A stretch of DNA of 64,000 nt, taken from assembly GCA_015227615.1 (NCBI GenBank), contig JAALGZ010000048.1, positions 1 through 64,000 of the forward strand, written 5' to 3'. Origin of the DNA: Labyrinthula sp. Ha. Lineage: Eukaryota > Sar > Bigyra > Labyrinthulida > Labyrinthulaceae. This document shows positions 45,955-56,500 of this stretch, in pieces; positions within the stretch are counted from its first letter, which is position 1, and each line of letters begins with the position of its first letter. The notes under the pieces were generated by a model. The model saw nothing but the letters and a program-made list of their open reading frames with translations, had not been told where the DNA came from and ran no database searches. Made by a program: the position numbers and the translations under genes.

Positions 45955-47094
45955 TTACCTTTCAAGAATGATGCTCACGAGGCTTTGCGCCTTATTAAAA
46001 AAAGCTGGATGGCCTTCATCCAGAGGAACTGTAAAGTTCGGTGCAGATACAGTGAGTGTAACAAGAGATGGAAAGTTTGAAGCACTGAAAAACTCTTCTG
46101 GTATATTCTCCAAGAACTCATCCCCAAAAGCTAAGACCTCGAGTTTACGAAAAACCTGGATGCCAAATAATTCCACTCTCTTCAAGGTTTTCTCTATAAA
46201 ATCATTCGCAACTGTACCTCTAAGATCTAGCATCAAAAGGTTCTCAGTAAGAGCAGGATGAGGATCAAAACCAAGTCTAGGATTTTCAAGTAACGAGAGC
46301 ACCTCTAAACCGAAAGAAACATCAAAGATATTCGATGAAAATTCTTCGAGATCACAAAAGGCTAAATCCAGTACCTCCAGACTAGGAAAAACCGCTCTTC
46401 GAAAGAGATTGTCAGGCAGTTTGGTAAACCTATTTGAAAGCAAGCTGACATAGCTTATTTCTTCAAACATTGGTTTCGAATTTATCAGTCCAGCATTTTC
46501 AAAAGCATCTGTGTGAATAATCTGCAAGCCATTAGCCTCCAAGTAAAGTTCAAGTACTTCATCTGCAGTATGCAAATTGACCTCTGTAAATGCATTAGCA
46601 GGTAAGAAAGGTAAAAAGATATCATGAAAAAACAAGATAGACCCCTGAAGGTTTTGAAAACGATTCGTACTTTGAGCACCTATCATTTTTCTTATTCGAG
46701 TAGAATCATCAAATAATTCATTTCTAGCTGCTACCTGTTGTTTTTCATCTTCATCACGTGTTGTAGTAAATCCAATCAACAAGAAAGCAAAAAACACTAC
46801 TATTACCCCGACAATAACTAAAATCAACCTGTTTCTCTCTGCTCTTAACCTATTTTCGGGAGAAGGATTTTCCATAAAGTTTCTCCAAGCTTTTCTATGT
46901 TGAATCAACTCTTCAACAGGCAGAGTAGGCGCGGGGACCGAAGACCGAGGGTGCTTGGTGTTGAACGTATCTCCAAACCGAAGACCAAAACTTATACCTG
47001 GAATACTACTAAATTTTTCTGTTTTCATATCTTCTGGTCCAAAATAACTCGGTTGTCTATTTCTCTTCCTCCATTTCTCTCTTAGTTGCCTCAT
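45955..47094 (-). CDS. Type II single-pass protein with extracellular leucine-rich repeats (minus copy)
   Basis: 379 residues. A basic cytosolic N-terminus (MRQLREKWRKR, 1-87) is followed by a membrane helix at 88-109 (LILVIVGVIVVFFAFLLIGF) and an outside part with degenerate LRRs, for example LELYLEANGLQIIHTDAF, YVSLLSNRFTKLPDNLF, LEVLDLAFCDLEEFSSNIF and LEVLSLLENPRLG. Repeats have the LxxLxLxxNxL core of about 24 residues. The last codons run GAAAGG then TAA, and a GTAATT donor overlaps the stop, so a further 3' exon cannot be excluded. It diverges from a similar LRR gene 379 bp away, suggesting an inverted duplication that has since diverged. Recognition or adhesion is inferred. Confidence 0.82.
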   Translation of the reverse strand: MRQLREKWRKRNRQPSYFGPEDMKTEKFSSIPGISFGLRFGDTFNTKHPRSSVPAPTLPVEELIQHRKAWRNFMENPSPENRLRAERNRLILVIVGVIVVFFAFLLIGFTTTRDEDEKQQVAARNELFDDSTRIRKMIGAQSTNRFQNLQGSILFFHDIFLPFLPANAFTEVNLHTADEVLELYLEANGLQIIHTDAFENAGLINSKPMFEEISYVSLLSNRFTKLPDNLFRRAVFPSLEVLDLAFCDLEEFSSNIFDVSFGLEVLSLLENPRLGFDPHPALTENLLMLDLRGTVANDFIEKTLKRVELFGIQVFRKLEVLAFGDEFLENIPEEFFSASNFPSLVTLTVSAPNFTVPLDEGHPAFFNKAQSLVSIILER

Positions 47095-47473
47095 GTTTGA
47101 TTTTGTCCGTTTGCTTTAAGATGAGAAACGGTTAAGTATTTAACTTGGGAGAAAGCCTAACATTCTTACCTGCTGTAAAACTGCATAGGTGCAAGATTAG
47201 GCAAATAAAACTTCGGTTCACCCATGGCTTTCTCTCAAGTATCACATTGTAGATAGTAGATTATGGAAAGTAAGATGTTACACTTCTGCTGAATCTTATT
47301 GTCTATCTTTTTCTGATGCAGCTGCAAGTTTGAAGAGTGGAGATTGGCCGATAAGGTCATTTAAACCAGTTTTTAGGAACACTTCATCCGCTAAAGAGGG
47401 ATAAAAGTGCGTTTCGTGCACACATGCAGTTCATACAAAAATTCAAAACGACCTAAGTCATATTTCAAAGCTT

Positions 47474-48793
47474 ATGAGGGTTCTTTCATCAGAAGAGACA
47501 AATACAACTGGAGGCACGTTTAGTTTCCCTTTGCAACACAGAAACCAAGAAGTATTTGAACTGCCCGAGTCTCCTGTCACTTTTTCTCCAAGAAGAACGC
47601 GTTTATCAGAAAATGATGTTATTTTACAGCAAGAAAGTCTTAACCCGAGAGTTAATATTCCCTCTTTGGAACTTCAGCGGGAGTACAGGAATGTGAATGT
47701 AAAGTTATTTGTTCTGTCTTTGGCTTTATTGAGTCTTGCACTTTGTGGATTTTTCATCGGAAAATCAATTAAAATAACTTCAGCTGAAAAATATAGTGAG
47801 GAGATAGAATTTGAAAATGAAGATTATGAGTTTGAGGTAGATGAACTTGCAGAAGCTGTGATTCGGAACATGGTCGCGGTCTTAGCAAGCACGCAATTTG
47901 GAGATTTCGCATTAAACTTCGAGGGACAGTTTATTCCAGTTTTTCCTTCAAATGCAGTTGGAAATATTGATATCTCAACAATTTTATCAACTAGTGCATT
48001 TATACTTAGCAACAATGGTTTGAAAAAACTCCATGAGAACAGCTTTAAACATCCTGAGCTTCAAGATATAGGCGGTCGTCTGTCATTACAAAAGCTGGTA
48101 GTAGAGAACAACTTCCTAGAAGAAATTCCTATAGATATTTTAAATGCCGAGATGTTTTTTCAAGTTTCTTTTCTCAGTTTTAGAAACAATAATCTGAAAA
48201 TTTTCTCTTCTGAATCTGTTGGCGACGGTTTACGAATAGGAACTTTGGATTTAAGTCAAAACAAAGATTTGATTTTAGATTTAACCTCAAATTCCTTAAG
48301 CTCTTTAATTCATTTAAATATCAGAGACACAAATATTTATGGTACAGCAGAAAGATTGGCCTTTGCATCAAATTCAGGTTTCACTATTGATAGTTTACAA
48401 ATCTTGATCGTTGGAGAGGATAGTAAAACTAAGTTCCCTAAAGAGATTCTCAGTGGAAATTTCTGGCCAAACCTTCTAGAAATGAAGCTCTTTGCAGAGA
48501 AACTTGAAAAACTTCCGGATGATTTTCTTATTGGATTGGAAAACTCACTGACTGTGTTGAATTTTATAAATTTACAAAGGATTAAGGATTTCCCGAATAT
48601 TATAGGAAACTGTTTATTTTTGGAAAAACTGGAAATGCCCTTTGTTGAAAGGTTTCCCAGAGGAGCTTTGAGTAATTTAGTGGTTTTGAATTTGGTTAGA
48701 GTTTCCAGAAAGGCCTTGGATGGATTCAATAACGTTTCCCAGCTAAGGGAGCATCTAGGACTAATCGATACCGCAGCCCTTTTATTTTCTTAG
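47474..48793 (+). CDS. Type II single-pass protein with extracellular leucine-rich repeats (plus copy)
   Basis: 439 residues with the same plan as the minus copy: cytosolic N-terminus with Ser/Thr/Pro (1-75, including SPRRTRLSEND), membrane helix at 76-97 (VKLFVLSLALLSLALCGFF), an acidic stalk (EEIEFENEDYEFEVDE) and degenerate LRRs: FILSNNGLKKLHENSF, LQKLVVENNFLEEIPIDIL, FLSFRNNNLKIF, IGTLDLSQNKDLIL, LLEMKLFAEKLEKLPDDFL. Paired head to head with the gene starting at 47094. The ectodomains differ in repeat number, as expected if ligands differ. No kinase or other signalling domain is present, so the cytosolic tail would have to recruit partners. Confidence 0.82.
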   Translation: MRVLSSEETNTTGGTFSFPLQHRNQEVFELPESPVTFSPRRTRLSENDVILQQESLNPRVNIPSLELQREYRNVNVKLFVLSLALLSLALCGFFIGKSIKITSAEKYSEEIEFENEDYEFEVDELAEAVIRNMVAVLASTQFGDFALNFEGQFIPVFPSNAVGNIDISTILSTSAFILSNNGLKKLHENSFKHPELQDIGGRLSLQKLVVENNFLEEIPIDILNAEMFFQVSFLSFRNNNLKIFSSESVGDGLRIGTLDLSQNKDLILDLTSNSLSSLIHLNIRDTNIYGTAERLAFASNSGFTIDSLQILIVGEDSKTKFPKEILSGNFWPNLLEMKLFAEKLEKLPDDFLIGLENSLTVLNFINLQRIKDFPNIIGNCLFLEKLEMPFVERFPRGALSNLVVLNLVRVSRKALDGFNNVSQLREHLGLIDTAALLFS

Positions 48794-48880
48794 TTAATTG
48801 AAAATTAAATCATTTTGCTTTTATATTCCTTTCTTCTCTATCTTTCCAAATTCCGAAACTTCTTTTAGCTGCAATTTTTG

Positions 48881-49080
48881 TGCACTCGGAAAACCCTCGA
48901 GTGTTCAGACGAACAAGGAACGTTCACAACCACAAGACGTAGCTCCTCTGTGGTTCTTAGTATCCAATTGAACGTTTGGATACAACCAGATCGCTCTTAT
49001 CTCTAAGGGATCTTATCACAAAACCAAATGCTGAGCTCTATTCAAGCCACACGCAGAGATATCTACCTATATCTCTCTAA
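48881..49080. ncRNA. Hairpin-rich tract, possible structured RNA
   Basis: At least four near-perfect inverted repeats in 200 bp: CACTCG/CGAGTG (48883-48903), AACCACA/TGTGGTT (48928-48955), GTATCCAA/TTGGATAC (48960-48983) and AGAGATAT/ATATCTCT with a 6-nt loop (49055-49076). A weaker AGATC/GATCT pair is at 48988-49013. More GC-rich than the neighbouring spacer. No known RNA family recognised; strand unknown. Confidence 0.3.
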
Positions 49081-49539
49081 TCTAAACTCACAAGGCGCGG
49101 TTAGCACTCAGGGGTTTATATTCTATGTGAAACTGCTTTCCGAAACAAAAATAACAAGTTTTCACGATCTGTACTCTTAACTATTAAATCTGATTTTCAT
49201 CGCCCAAAATACATAGGTGATATCTATTCTACTTACAATTATTCTATAGGCATATAACTAACTTGCACAAGTAACCAAAACTGTTGACAATAATTTAACC
49301 ACTACACAGGCTCTATGGAATCAGTTAAATAGCCCAAGCCATCTTAAATGTTAAACTTCAAATATACACAAATTCCAGTCTTATAGAATACTCTTCTTAA
49401 AAGATCACTTTTATTACGTTAACGGAACTTCATCACCTTGTATTCACTAAATAGAACAGTATACATTTCAATCAAAACCAGTGATGGAATAACCGAACCG
49501 GGCTCTTCTTGAAGCCGAACAATCAGAACAAAAAAACAA

Positions 49540-49767
49540 ATGAATTCGATTGAAAATAAAGAAGTGAGAGGTAATAAAGTAGAAGAGTTTCTGAAAAAGA
49601 ATGGTTATGCTAGTATCGGTATAGTTGCGTTTGGCGTGCTTTTTATTGCTGGATTTATCATATTATATCTAGCTGGTGTACTTGAGGGATGCAATGATGA
49701 ATACGAAGATTGTAGAAGTAGAAGAAGATCCGGAAGAAGAGGTTTAGTGGAGCTAGTATTGAGTTAA
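49540..49767 (+). CDS. Small single-helix membrane protein, unknown family
   Basis: 75 residues: polar N-terminus (NSIENKEVRGNKVEEFLKKN), one strong membrane helix (IGIVAFGVLFIAGFIILYLAG), a short segment with two cysteines and acidic residues (GCNDEYEDC), then a basic stretch (RSRRRSGRRG). No homologue recognised. The clean tripartite layout and an ATG preceded by A-rich sequence argue for a real gene. Its stop codon ends at 49767, and the stop of the convergent oxidoreductase begins at the next base. The charge pattern allows either orientation. Confidence 0.6.
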   Translation: MNSIENKEVRGNKVEEFLKKNGYASIGIVAFGVLFIAGFIILYLAGVLEGCNDEYEDCRSRRRSGRRGLVELVLS

Positions 49768-50847
49768 TTATTCAAATGATATTAATACTTTTCCAGCTGC
49801 ATGTCCTTCTTCAAGATGTTTCATTGCTTCAACTGCGTCGTCAATTTTATACACTTTATCAATAACAGCTCTTAAACGACCTTCTTCCATCTCTTTTGCT
49901 ATTGTTTTCATCCTTTCGCCATTTCCATAAGCCATAATAGAAGTCCAATGAGCTCTCTTCTTTCTAAGTTTTTTCTTTAGTTTACTTGCACCTGTAATTA
50001 AATTCAACAAAGAATTCCCAAAAGAAGAGTTTAAAAACCAACGAATAGGAGAAATAATCTCGGAATAAGAGCCAGAATTAATTAAGCAATCTTTAATTCC
50101 TTCTGCAGTTGGTGCATAAGTTAAGCTACAAATAGTTCCTCCCTCTTTTATTAAGTTAAAAGCTGGAAGCACATCTCCTCTAGCATGAAGAATGAAATCA
50201 AACTCTTCTTCTTTAATAGTTTCAAGTTCTGGGTCTTTCTTATAATCTATTACCAAATCTGCTCCTAATTTTTCACACAGTTCCTTTTTTCTTCCTGATG
50301 AAGTTGTTGCAATAAAAGAAGCATTAAACAAGTTCTTAGCAAGTTGAATAAAAACTGAACCAACACCACCACTTCCACCAAGTACTAATACTCTTGGTTT
50401 ATCTAATTGCTTAGAAGTTTCAAAACATTGTATTGAAGTAATTCCAACTAAAGGAATACTTGCAGCCTCTTCATAAGAAATATTTTCAGGTTTCAAAGCA
50501 CAAATATCTTCTTCAACAATTATCCTTTCTGCGCAAGTTCCAATATGCAAACCTTTTATCATTCCAAAAACAAAATCTCCATTTTCAAATTTTCCAGAGG
50601 TTTGTTTCTGGGATAAAACCTTTCCACAAAAGTCAAATCCATGAACAACTGGCGAAACTAGATTCTTCGATCTTGAAATAATTGGTAAGAAAGGTGCACC
50701 GCGAACTTTATAGTCAAGTGGATTCAAAGCAGCACATTTAACTTCAAGAAGAAGTTGGCCTGGTTTTAGATCTATTTCTTCAAGTAGCTTTACCAGTCCT
50801 ACCTTCTCTTTTCTGAAATATCTTCCTTCATAGAAAAAAGCTTTCAT
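49768..50847 (-). CDS. Zinc-independent MDR oxidoreductase, NADPH:quinone reductase-like
   Basis: 359 residues of the medium-chain dehydrogenase/reductase superfamily. The N-terminal GroES-like part has AALNPLDYKVRGAPF and VVHGFDFCGKV, typical of quinone-oxidoreductase/RTN4IP1-like members, and lacks the Cys/His zinc ligands of alcohol dehydrogenases. The Rossmann part has VLVLGGSGGVGSVFIQLAKN (glycine motif at 157-163) and KLGADLVIDYKKD. The C-terminal AVIDKVYKIDDAVEAMKHLE...GKVLISFE is the standard MDR ending. Catalyses NADPH-dependent reduction of quinones or enones. A basic insertion (SKLKKKLRKKRAHW) near 290 is unusual. Intronless. Confidence 0.93.
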   Translation of the reverse strand: MKAFFYEGRYFRKEKVGLVKLLEEIDLKPGQLLLEVKCAALNPLDYKVRGAPFLPIISRSKNLVSPVVHGFDFCGKVLSQKQTSGKFENGDFVFGMIKGLHIGTCAERIIVEEDICALKPENISYEEAASIPLVGITSIQCFETSKQLDKPRVLVLGGSGGVGSVFIQLAKNLFNASFIATTSSGRKKELCEKLGADLVIDYKKDPELETIKEEEFDFILHARGDVLPAFNLIKEGGTICSLTYAPTAEGIKDCLINSGSYSEIISPIRWFLNSSFGNSLLNLITGASKLKKKLRKKRAHWTSIMAYGNGERMKTIAKEMEEGRLRAVIDKVYKIDDAVEAMKHLEEGHAAGKVLISFE

Positions 50848-51174
50848 TTTTTATTTGTGTATGCTTCTAGAATTAACCAAATATTTATATTTACATATGG
50901 TTAATTCTTATGTTATTTTTTTAAAGCTAGGCTTCGTCACTTACAACCTGTTGGGCGTACGGGTTCCCGCTGCGTCAGTTAAAGATTCTGTCTGTTGTAT
51001 AGTTCTCTTATTGTTAAGTATTGTTATAAGATACATTTTAATAGTGCATTACTACAAGAATTCACCCTGAATCAAGGTTTGAATTCGGGAAGTGTTCTCG
51101 GGAAGTTCTCCCGATTCCCAATCCAGATTTCACAAGTTGTAATAAACAAAGTAGTGCTCAAGAAAAACAAGAAG

Positions 51175-52185
51175 ATGAAACAAAAATTTATCATCCTGTG
51201 GATCCTTTTGATTACGTAATTTTATATTTTGTATGTTAAACATAGAATCTTTTTTTATTTGGTTCTTTCTATAGTAGAAGCTATATATTCAAAGCCAGTA
51301 TCATATTCAACAAACGTCCTTAAAGAAACAGATGCTTTCAAAGACATAAGCTGTTCTGTCAACAAAACTTTTATTCCTGCGGGTGTAAATTTTAAATCAA
51401 TTGCAATTTCTTCTTATCCTGGATCTGGAAATACATTTTATAGAATTTTGTTGGAAGAAGTTTTTGGTATTTATTCTGGAAGTTTATACTTTGATAACAC
51501 TTTATCTTCAACTTTTCCTGGTGAAAAGAAATCTTCAAATGTTATTTTTGTTAAAACACATTTTCCTTGTAAAAACTGTTGGAATAAAACCAAAAATGGA
51601 AAAAAAATTCCAATAAGTGAGAATGAATCTGGAAGAATAACAAAGAAAAAATATGCAGCTGTTCTTCAACTAATAAGAAATCCTTTTCGAACATTTCTTG
51701 CAGAATTTCAAAGAAAATATTTAAAATTTAAGGTCAAAGAAGATGGATCACATATTAATCAAGTGGATTGGAATCGTTTTGATGCTTTTAGAGCTGAGTT
51801 TAAATCTGAATTCAACTCGTTTATTGAGAGATGGAGTTATCATACAAGATATTATGCATTAAGTGAGTTCAAAGTGTTTTCTATTTATTTTGAAGACTTA
51901 ATTGATAAACAAAACAGACAAAAATTAATTCAGGAAGTTATTAAATTTACTTTTAATAACTTACCACAGTTAACTCAGTTAATTAGCGAAGTTGAAACTT
52001 TAAGTTGTGTTGAAGAAAGATTAAATTCTTCAAGGTTAGAACTTTTTCATAGAAAAAAGAAAAATTTTGGAGTATCTCTATTTTCAAAAGATATGATTAA
52101 ATCTTCTTGCAATTATTTTAAAAGTCTTGGAGTTTGGAATCATAAACATTGGGGAGAATGTGAAAATACAAATATTATTATCTAA
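51175..52185 (+). CDS. WSCD-type P-loop sulfotransferase, Golgi membrane-anchored
   Basis: 326 residues from two exons split by a 30-nt intron (51216-51245). Splicing links the ATG at 51175 to the main frame and gives a signal-anchor MKQKFIILWILLIT joined to IFFYLVLSIV; without it there is no ATG start. The lumenal domain carries the PAPS-binding SSYPGSGNT (5'-phosphosulfate loop, residues 69-77), then GIYSGSLYFD and VIFVKTHFPC, the same order as in WSCD1/2-like sulfotransferases. LQLIRNPFRTFLAEFQRKY is the 3'-phosphate-binding region. YFEDLIDK and the C-terminal Cys/Trp motifs (WNHKHWGEC) also fit. Transfers sulfate from PAPS to glycans or similar acceptors; the acceptor is unknown. Several NxS/T sites support a secretory location. 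Confidence 0.9.
51216..51245 (+). other. 30-nt spliceosomal intron in the sulfotransferase gene
   Basis: Starts GTAATTTT and ends AAACATAG. Removal creates an ATG-initiated signal anchor in frame with the catalytic domain. Confidence 0.75.
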
Positions 52186-52763
52186 AATCTTCAGGGTAAT
52201 ATAAAAACATTCGTTCGGAGATAAATAAAGCTTATTCAATTTACCAAATTTCTTCACATATTTTTCTTTTCTATAGATTTTAAGACTGTAATTTCTGTGT
52301 AGTTTTTTATTGGAATATTCTCAATGTATATTTTAAAGAAGAAAATAAAAACTCTGTTGTCGTAAATCAAGAACATTGGTGCGTTGTTGAATCTTAAAGT
52401 GTTAACTATATAGGAGGTTTTTCAAAGGTTAAGAATAACAAAAAAATAGGTTCTTTTTTATGATTTCATATAGCTCAGTGGTTCGGCTAAATTTATTTGC
52501 AAAAAAGTTTGTTTCATTTTGAACACTTGATTTTATGTTCCTTTCTTTAACATTTCAAAGAAAATATCTACTATATAATAAAACTTGTTCTTTTCAAAAC
52601 ATGATGAAATTAGCTTTTTATCACTGAAAACTTTTGTACACCTAGAAATCTCTCTATGAAATAAAAGTTTTAAGTTTCAAAACTCTCATCTTCCTTTAGA
52701 CTGAAATGTTAATATTTATATTTTATACTTACAAAATAAGATAATAAAGTATTTAAGTTAGGT

Positions 52764-53500
52764 TTAAAGAATTATACAGCATGATTTTTTTGACTTAGAA
52801 TACCTGTTTTGAAATCCTAATACTAAAGCTTTGCGCACAGCTTCAGTGATTCCAACATTTTGAAAAGAAGAACAAGACATATAAGCAGCTATCTTGTATT
52901 TTCTCTTCAAGTTCATTGCTTCTATCATAATTTTATCTCTTTCATTTTCATCTGATGCTAAATCATATTTCATACCTAGCAATATAAACTTTGGCATTGT
53001 TTCCTCATTAAAATTGTTCATAATTTCTGGAATCCAGAATTTATCAACACTAAAGAGAGTTTCAATATTATCAAGAGAAAAAGAAAGAAGAATACCTAAA
53101 TATAAAATATAAAAAAAAATACAGTTAGTATCAGGGTAACTTAAAGCTCTTAATTCTTGAAATCCTTCTGGTACTATGCCTCAAAAGAAAAACAAGGTTA
53201 CCTGTAGAGTCCCATAGATCTAAACCTACACGAAAACCGTTCAAACAGTAAATCCTATGAACGTAATCATCTAAAACATGAAAATATAAAAATTATACGA
53301 TGCGTAGGATAATAATATTTCCACTTTGAGTTTTTTTGATAGTTTTCGTCATGGAATACTTCTAAGAACGTTGTCTACTTAATACAAGAACAAAACAAAC
53401 TTTCCCAATATATCGATCACCTAAATTCATACTTAATACCAAAGAGGAAAATACCGATTAAGATAATCTTGACTTTATACACGTCTTCATTATTTATCAT
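52764..53500 (-). CDS. Divergent Rho-like small GTPase 1 (six exons, five tiny introns)
   Basis: Exons 53500-53455, 53420-53401, 53374-53299, 53270-53202, 53173-53123 and 53095-52764; introns of 34, 26, 28, 28 and 27 nt. Total 594 nt, 197 residues. Order of motifs: P-loop GDRYIGKTT after KVKIILI, switch I region YYPTHHDY, switch II LWDSTVPEGFQELRALSYPD, ILLSFSLDN, base-recognition LGMKYD (N/TKxD-like), SCSS for the SAK loop, and a polybasic KSKK tail ending CIIL, a CaaX box whose Leu predicts geranylgeranylation. SYPD plus the insert and CaaX mark the Rho family. In switch II, DTAGQE has become DSTVPE, so the conserved Gly60 and catalytic Gln61 are replaced. It probably binds nucleotide but hydrolyses poorly. 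Membrane-associated regulator of actin or polarity by family; actual role unknown. Confidence 0.85.
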
Positions 53501-56500
53501 TTATATCTGTTTTTCTACTAAACAAGTTTTTATACAAGTTTATTTACAATTCTTGTTGTTTACTTAAGATTTAAATGGGCCATCTGGCCTAACCTATCGT
53601 ATGAGTGTCACTCTAATTACTATGCTATGTACATATTCAAGAGAAAAGTTCTATGGCAATATAATATTTCTTCTATCTGACTAGAATAAAATTCCATGGA
53701 ACTTTTGATCTCTAGAATACGGAATTTCATGATTTCCCAAAATTAATTTAGACAGAAATAAAACTTCAATCTTTTTTTAGATTATAAAGATTTATTCAAA
53801 AGGTTACAATTGAAGAGTTATGTGGGTTCAAGAATACTAACTGATGGTCCAAGTTCACTATTTAGGTTAATGCGCCATCTTCAAGCTCATTTTCTGCTTT
53901 CTAGTTCCCTGCTTTATGTTGTTCTTTCTTGTTGGGGGGAATGAAATTAATAAGCAATGTACATACATAATGCTTCAATGAAAGATTTTTGCAAGGGGTG
54001 TGAGTTCTGTATAAATTCTTGTGTGACTCATAAACTGGCTAAGCATTGAATAAAAAGTTCACGTTAGGCCATGGTTTCAAAGGAAGATTTTGAGTTAATA
54101 GAAATTGTTTTGAACAACTTAATTTATAAGCTGATTCCAGTATAATAAATGTTCGTGATCTACAGAAACTAGGTTTTTCCATCTTATATATATGTTCTTC
54201 ATAATGGACGTTATCTTAGACGATCTTTGATGACTCTAAATTTAAGCCTTGTTTAGCTTGATTTCTATGTTCAATGAAAGAAAAAGTGGAAAAAATATAT
54301 TAAAAGTTTTCGAGTCCTTCGAGCAACAACTGTGACTTAATTGTTTAAAACTATGATATGATTACAGTTCAGGATAAACATATTGCGCCCTACTTGTTAG
54401 ATTTGCGTCATTGTTTAGTAAACTAAGGTAATTGCACGCGACCACCATCAACCGACAGAGGGAAAGAATTCTAGCTCCTGTCAAATACCAGCTCCGAATA
54501 TGATATATGAAAACAACTATATTTTAGTCACAATAAGAACCTTCAGTAAATAGATATATACCAATTTTTTGCAAACCATCCTATCATAATTCCATTAGTG
54601 TTGTAAAGGGTGCATTATTCCTATATTTCTGCTCTTTGTTCTAACTTAGATCTAAGTGTACTTCTTAAGTATTATTTATTAGTTAATTTCGCTTTTTCAG
54701 TAAGTTTCCAACTTTTAATAATAATGGTTTTACGGGATGATTTCATTTCATACTTAATATTTGTTTTTTTTCTCTCCCTTTTCAGTATAATATTCTTGAT
54801 TGAGACTTGATATTGTATATTGGCCAATAGTTATCACAACATATTTCTATATAGAAAATTTATCGGAGTTGAGTAAAAAGATTGGCAGGTTGAGCTATAG
54901 TTCTATCCCTGGTCACGGAAAGTATTTAGCAAAAATATATTAAGTAGTAGGTCTAAAATCTAGGTGATCCTTAGTTAATATTGATACGTATCGTAGTAAC
55001 TAGTTGTATCACTTCACAACCTAACCTCTGAAAGATGTAGTCGACGAATTAAAAGTATTTAGAGTCTTCTAGAAGAAATGAAGAATCGGCTTAAGACCTA
55101 AGTAAATCAGCAAAAAAATAAACAGCTTTAGTAAGGGAGTTAGCTTCTAGATTATATTGCCTATCTAAAACAATAGTTAATTAAATGCACAAGTAACAGC
55201 AAATTAGTTAGATATCTCGACTCATATCATAAAATTGTAATTCTCATAGTAAGCTGAAGGAACTTTACTTTTTTTACTCTGCAGGTGATGCTAGAAAATC
55301 TATCTAAATGAACTAGCACAAAGCCCACCATACAAAAATAACTTTCAATGACTCTAATAACCTAAGAATACTTAGTGAAATACAACCCTGGATTTTTTAT
55401 AATATCTAACTATATTTATTGCGCTCAACTATTAACATAACCTATACAATCACGAACATTTATTCCATGTGAGAGCCATTGTTCTCTGCTCTAGTGTCTT
55501 TTTTCTTAATATTGTATTTACTTCTTACTAGCCACCATGAGAAGGTCAAGCTTGAGCTAACTGTTGAGATGTCATTCAAGAAAATAAATAAATAGAAAGG
55601 AACAATTATAATTTAACAAATTCTACTTTGGTTAATACTTTGAAACACCATCATGAACGCAGTGCATTCTCGGGCACTAAAATATTATCAATGCCGATAA
55701 TTACCTTACCAGACTAGTTGAAATTATCATAGGAAATAATGAATTCACAAAGAATATATACTACCATTTTGCTGTATCTATTATCTTGAAAAATACCTTA
55801 AGACAACCCACTAATATGTTTTCAATTCATTTTATTTTGAATACCTCAATCATTTATCAGCTGTTATCTAACCAGTGGAGCCATGATTACGAATTTCATT
55901 TAAATTCCTGGAGGAACAATTGAAGATGATATTTAATAGCATTCATTACATTGTCTAATTTATCTTTTAATGCATTCAAAATACCCTGATATGGTCCTTC
56001 ATGTTATTTACTCTTCTCTCTTATCTATTAGCTCTAATTTGCACATTTATGTGGGTCCGCTAATAAATTTTAGCGTGTCATTTTAAAGTAGTAACTTTTT
56101 TTACTGTGTTTATAAACTAACATGATCTTAATTGCCTCCTAATTATGTCCATTCTAGTTACTCATATACTTAGGTCTCAAGCAGTTTGGTATTTTTATGC
56201 ACAATTCTAAGCTCTATTTTAGTTTTTGATTGTTAAAACTCTATTTTCCGAATAGCGCAAAAGAGGACTAATATATCCCAACAAAATCACGGGCAACCTA
56301 ATTGCCTAGCTAACTATTTATACTTTTTTGTTCAAGAATCCCATATCTATAGGATGATTGAGTTTCCTTTCGTACAAATACATATTTATATGTAAAGCAG
56401 ATTGGTTATGTCAACTCATATGGACAACTATCTCTATATAAAGCATATTGGTTATATCAAGCAATAAAATAGACGATATTATTTACTTTCATATGATTAA

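Noticed and set aside
45840-45960. Extra 3' exon for the minus-strand LRR gene
   Set aside because: A GTAATT donor overlaps the stop, but the only nearby acceptors lack the pyrimidine-rich TAG end seen in the other introns.
53180-53201. A 22-nt intron in Rho-like gene 1 (GTAACC...TTTGAG)
   Set aside because: It also keeps frame, but it ends in GAG and adds two residues to switch II. The 28-nt version ending CATAG fits the family length exactly and gives a 51-nt exon as in the sister gene.
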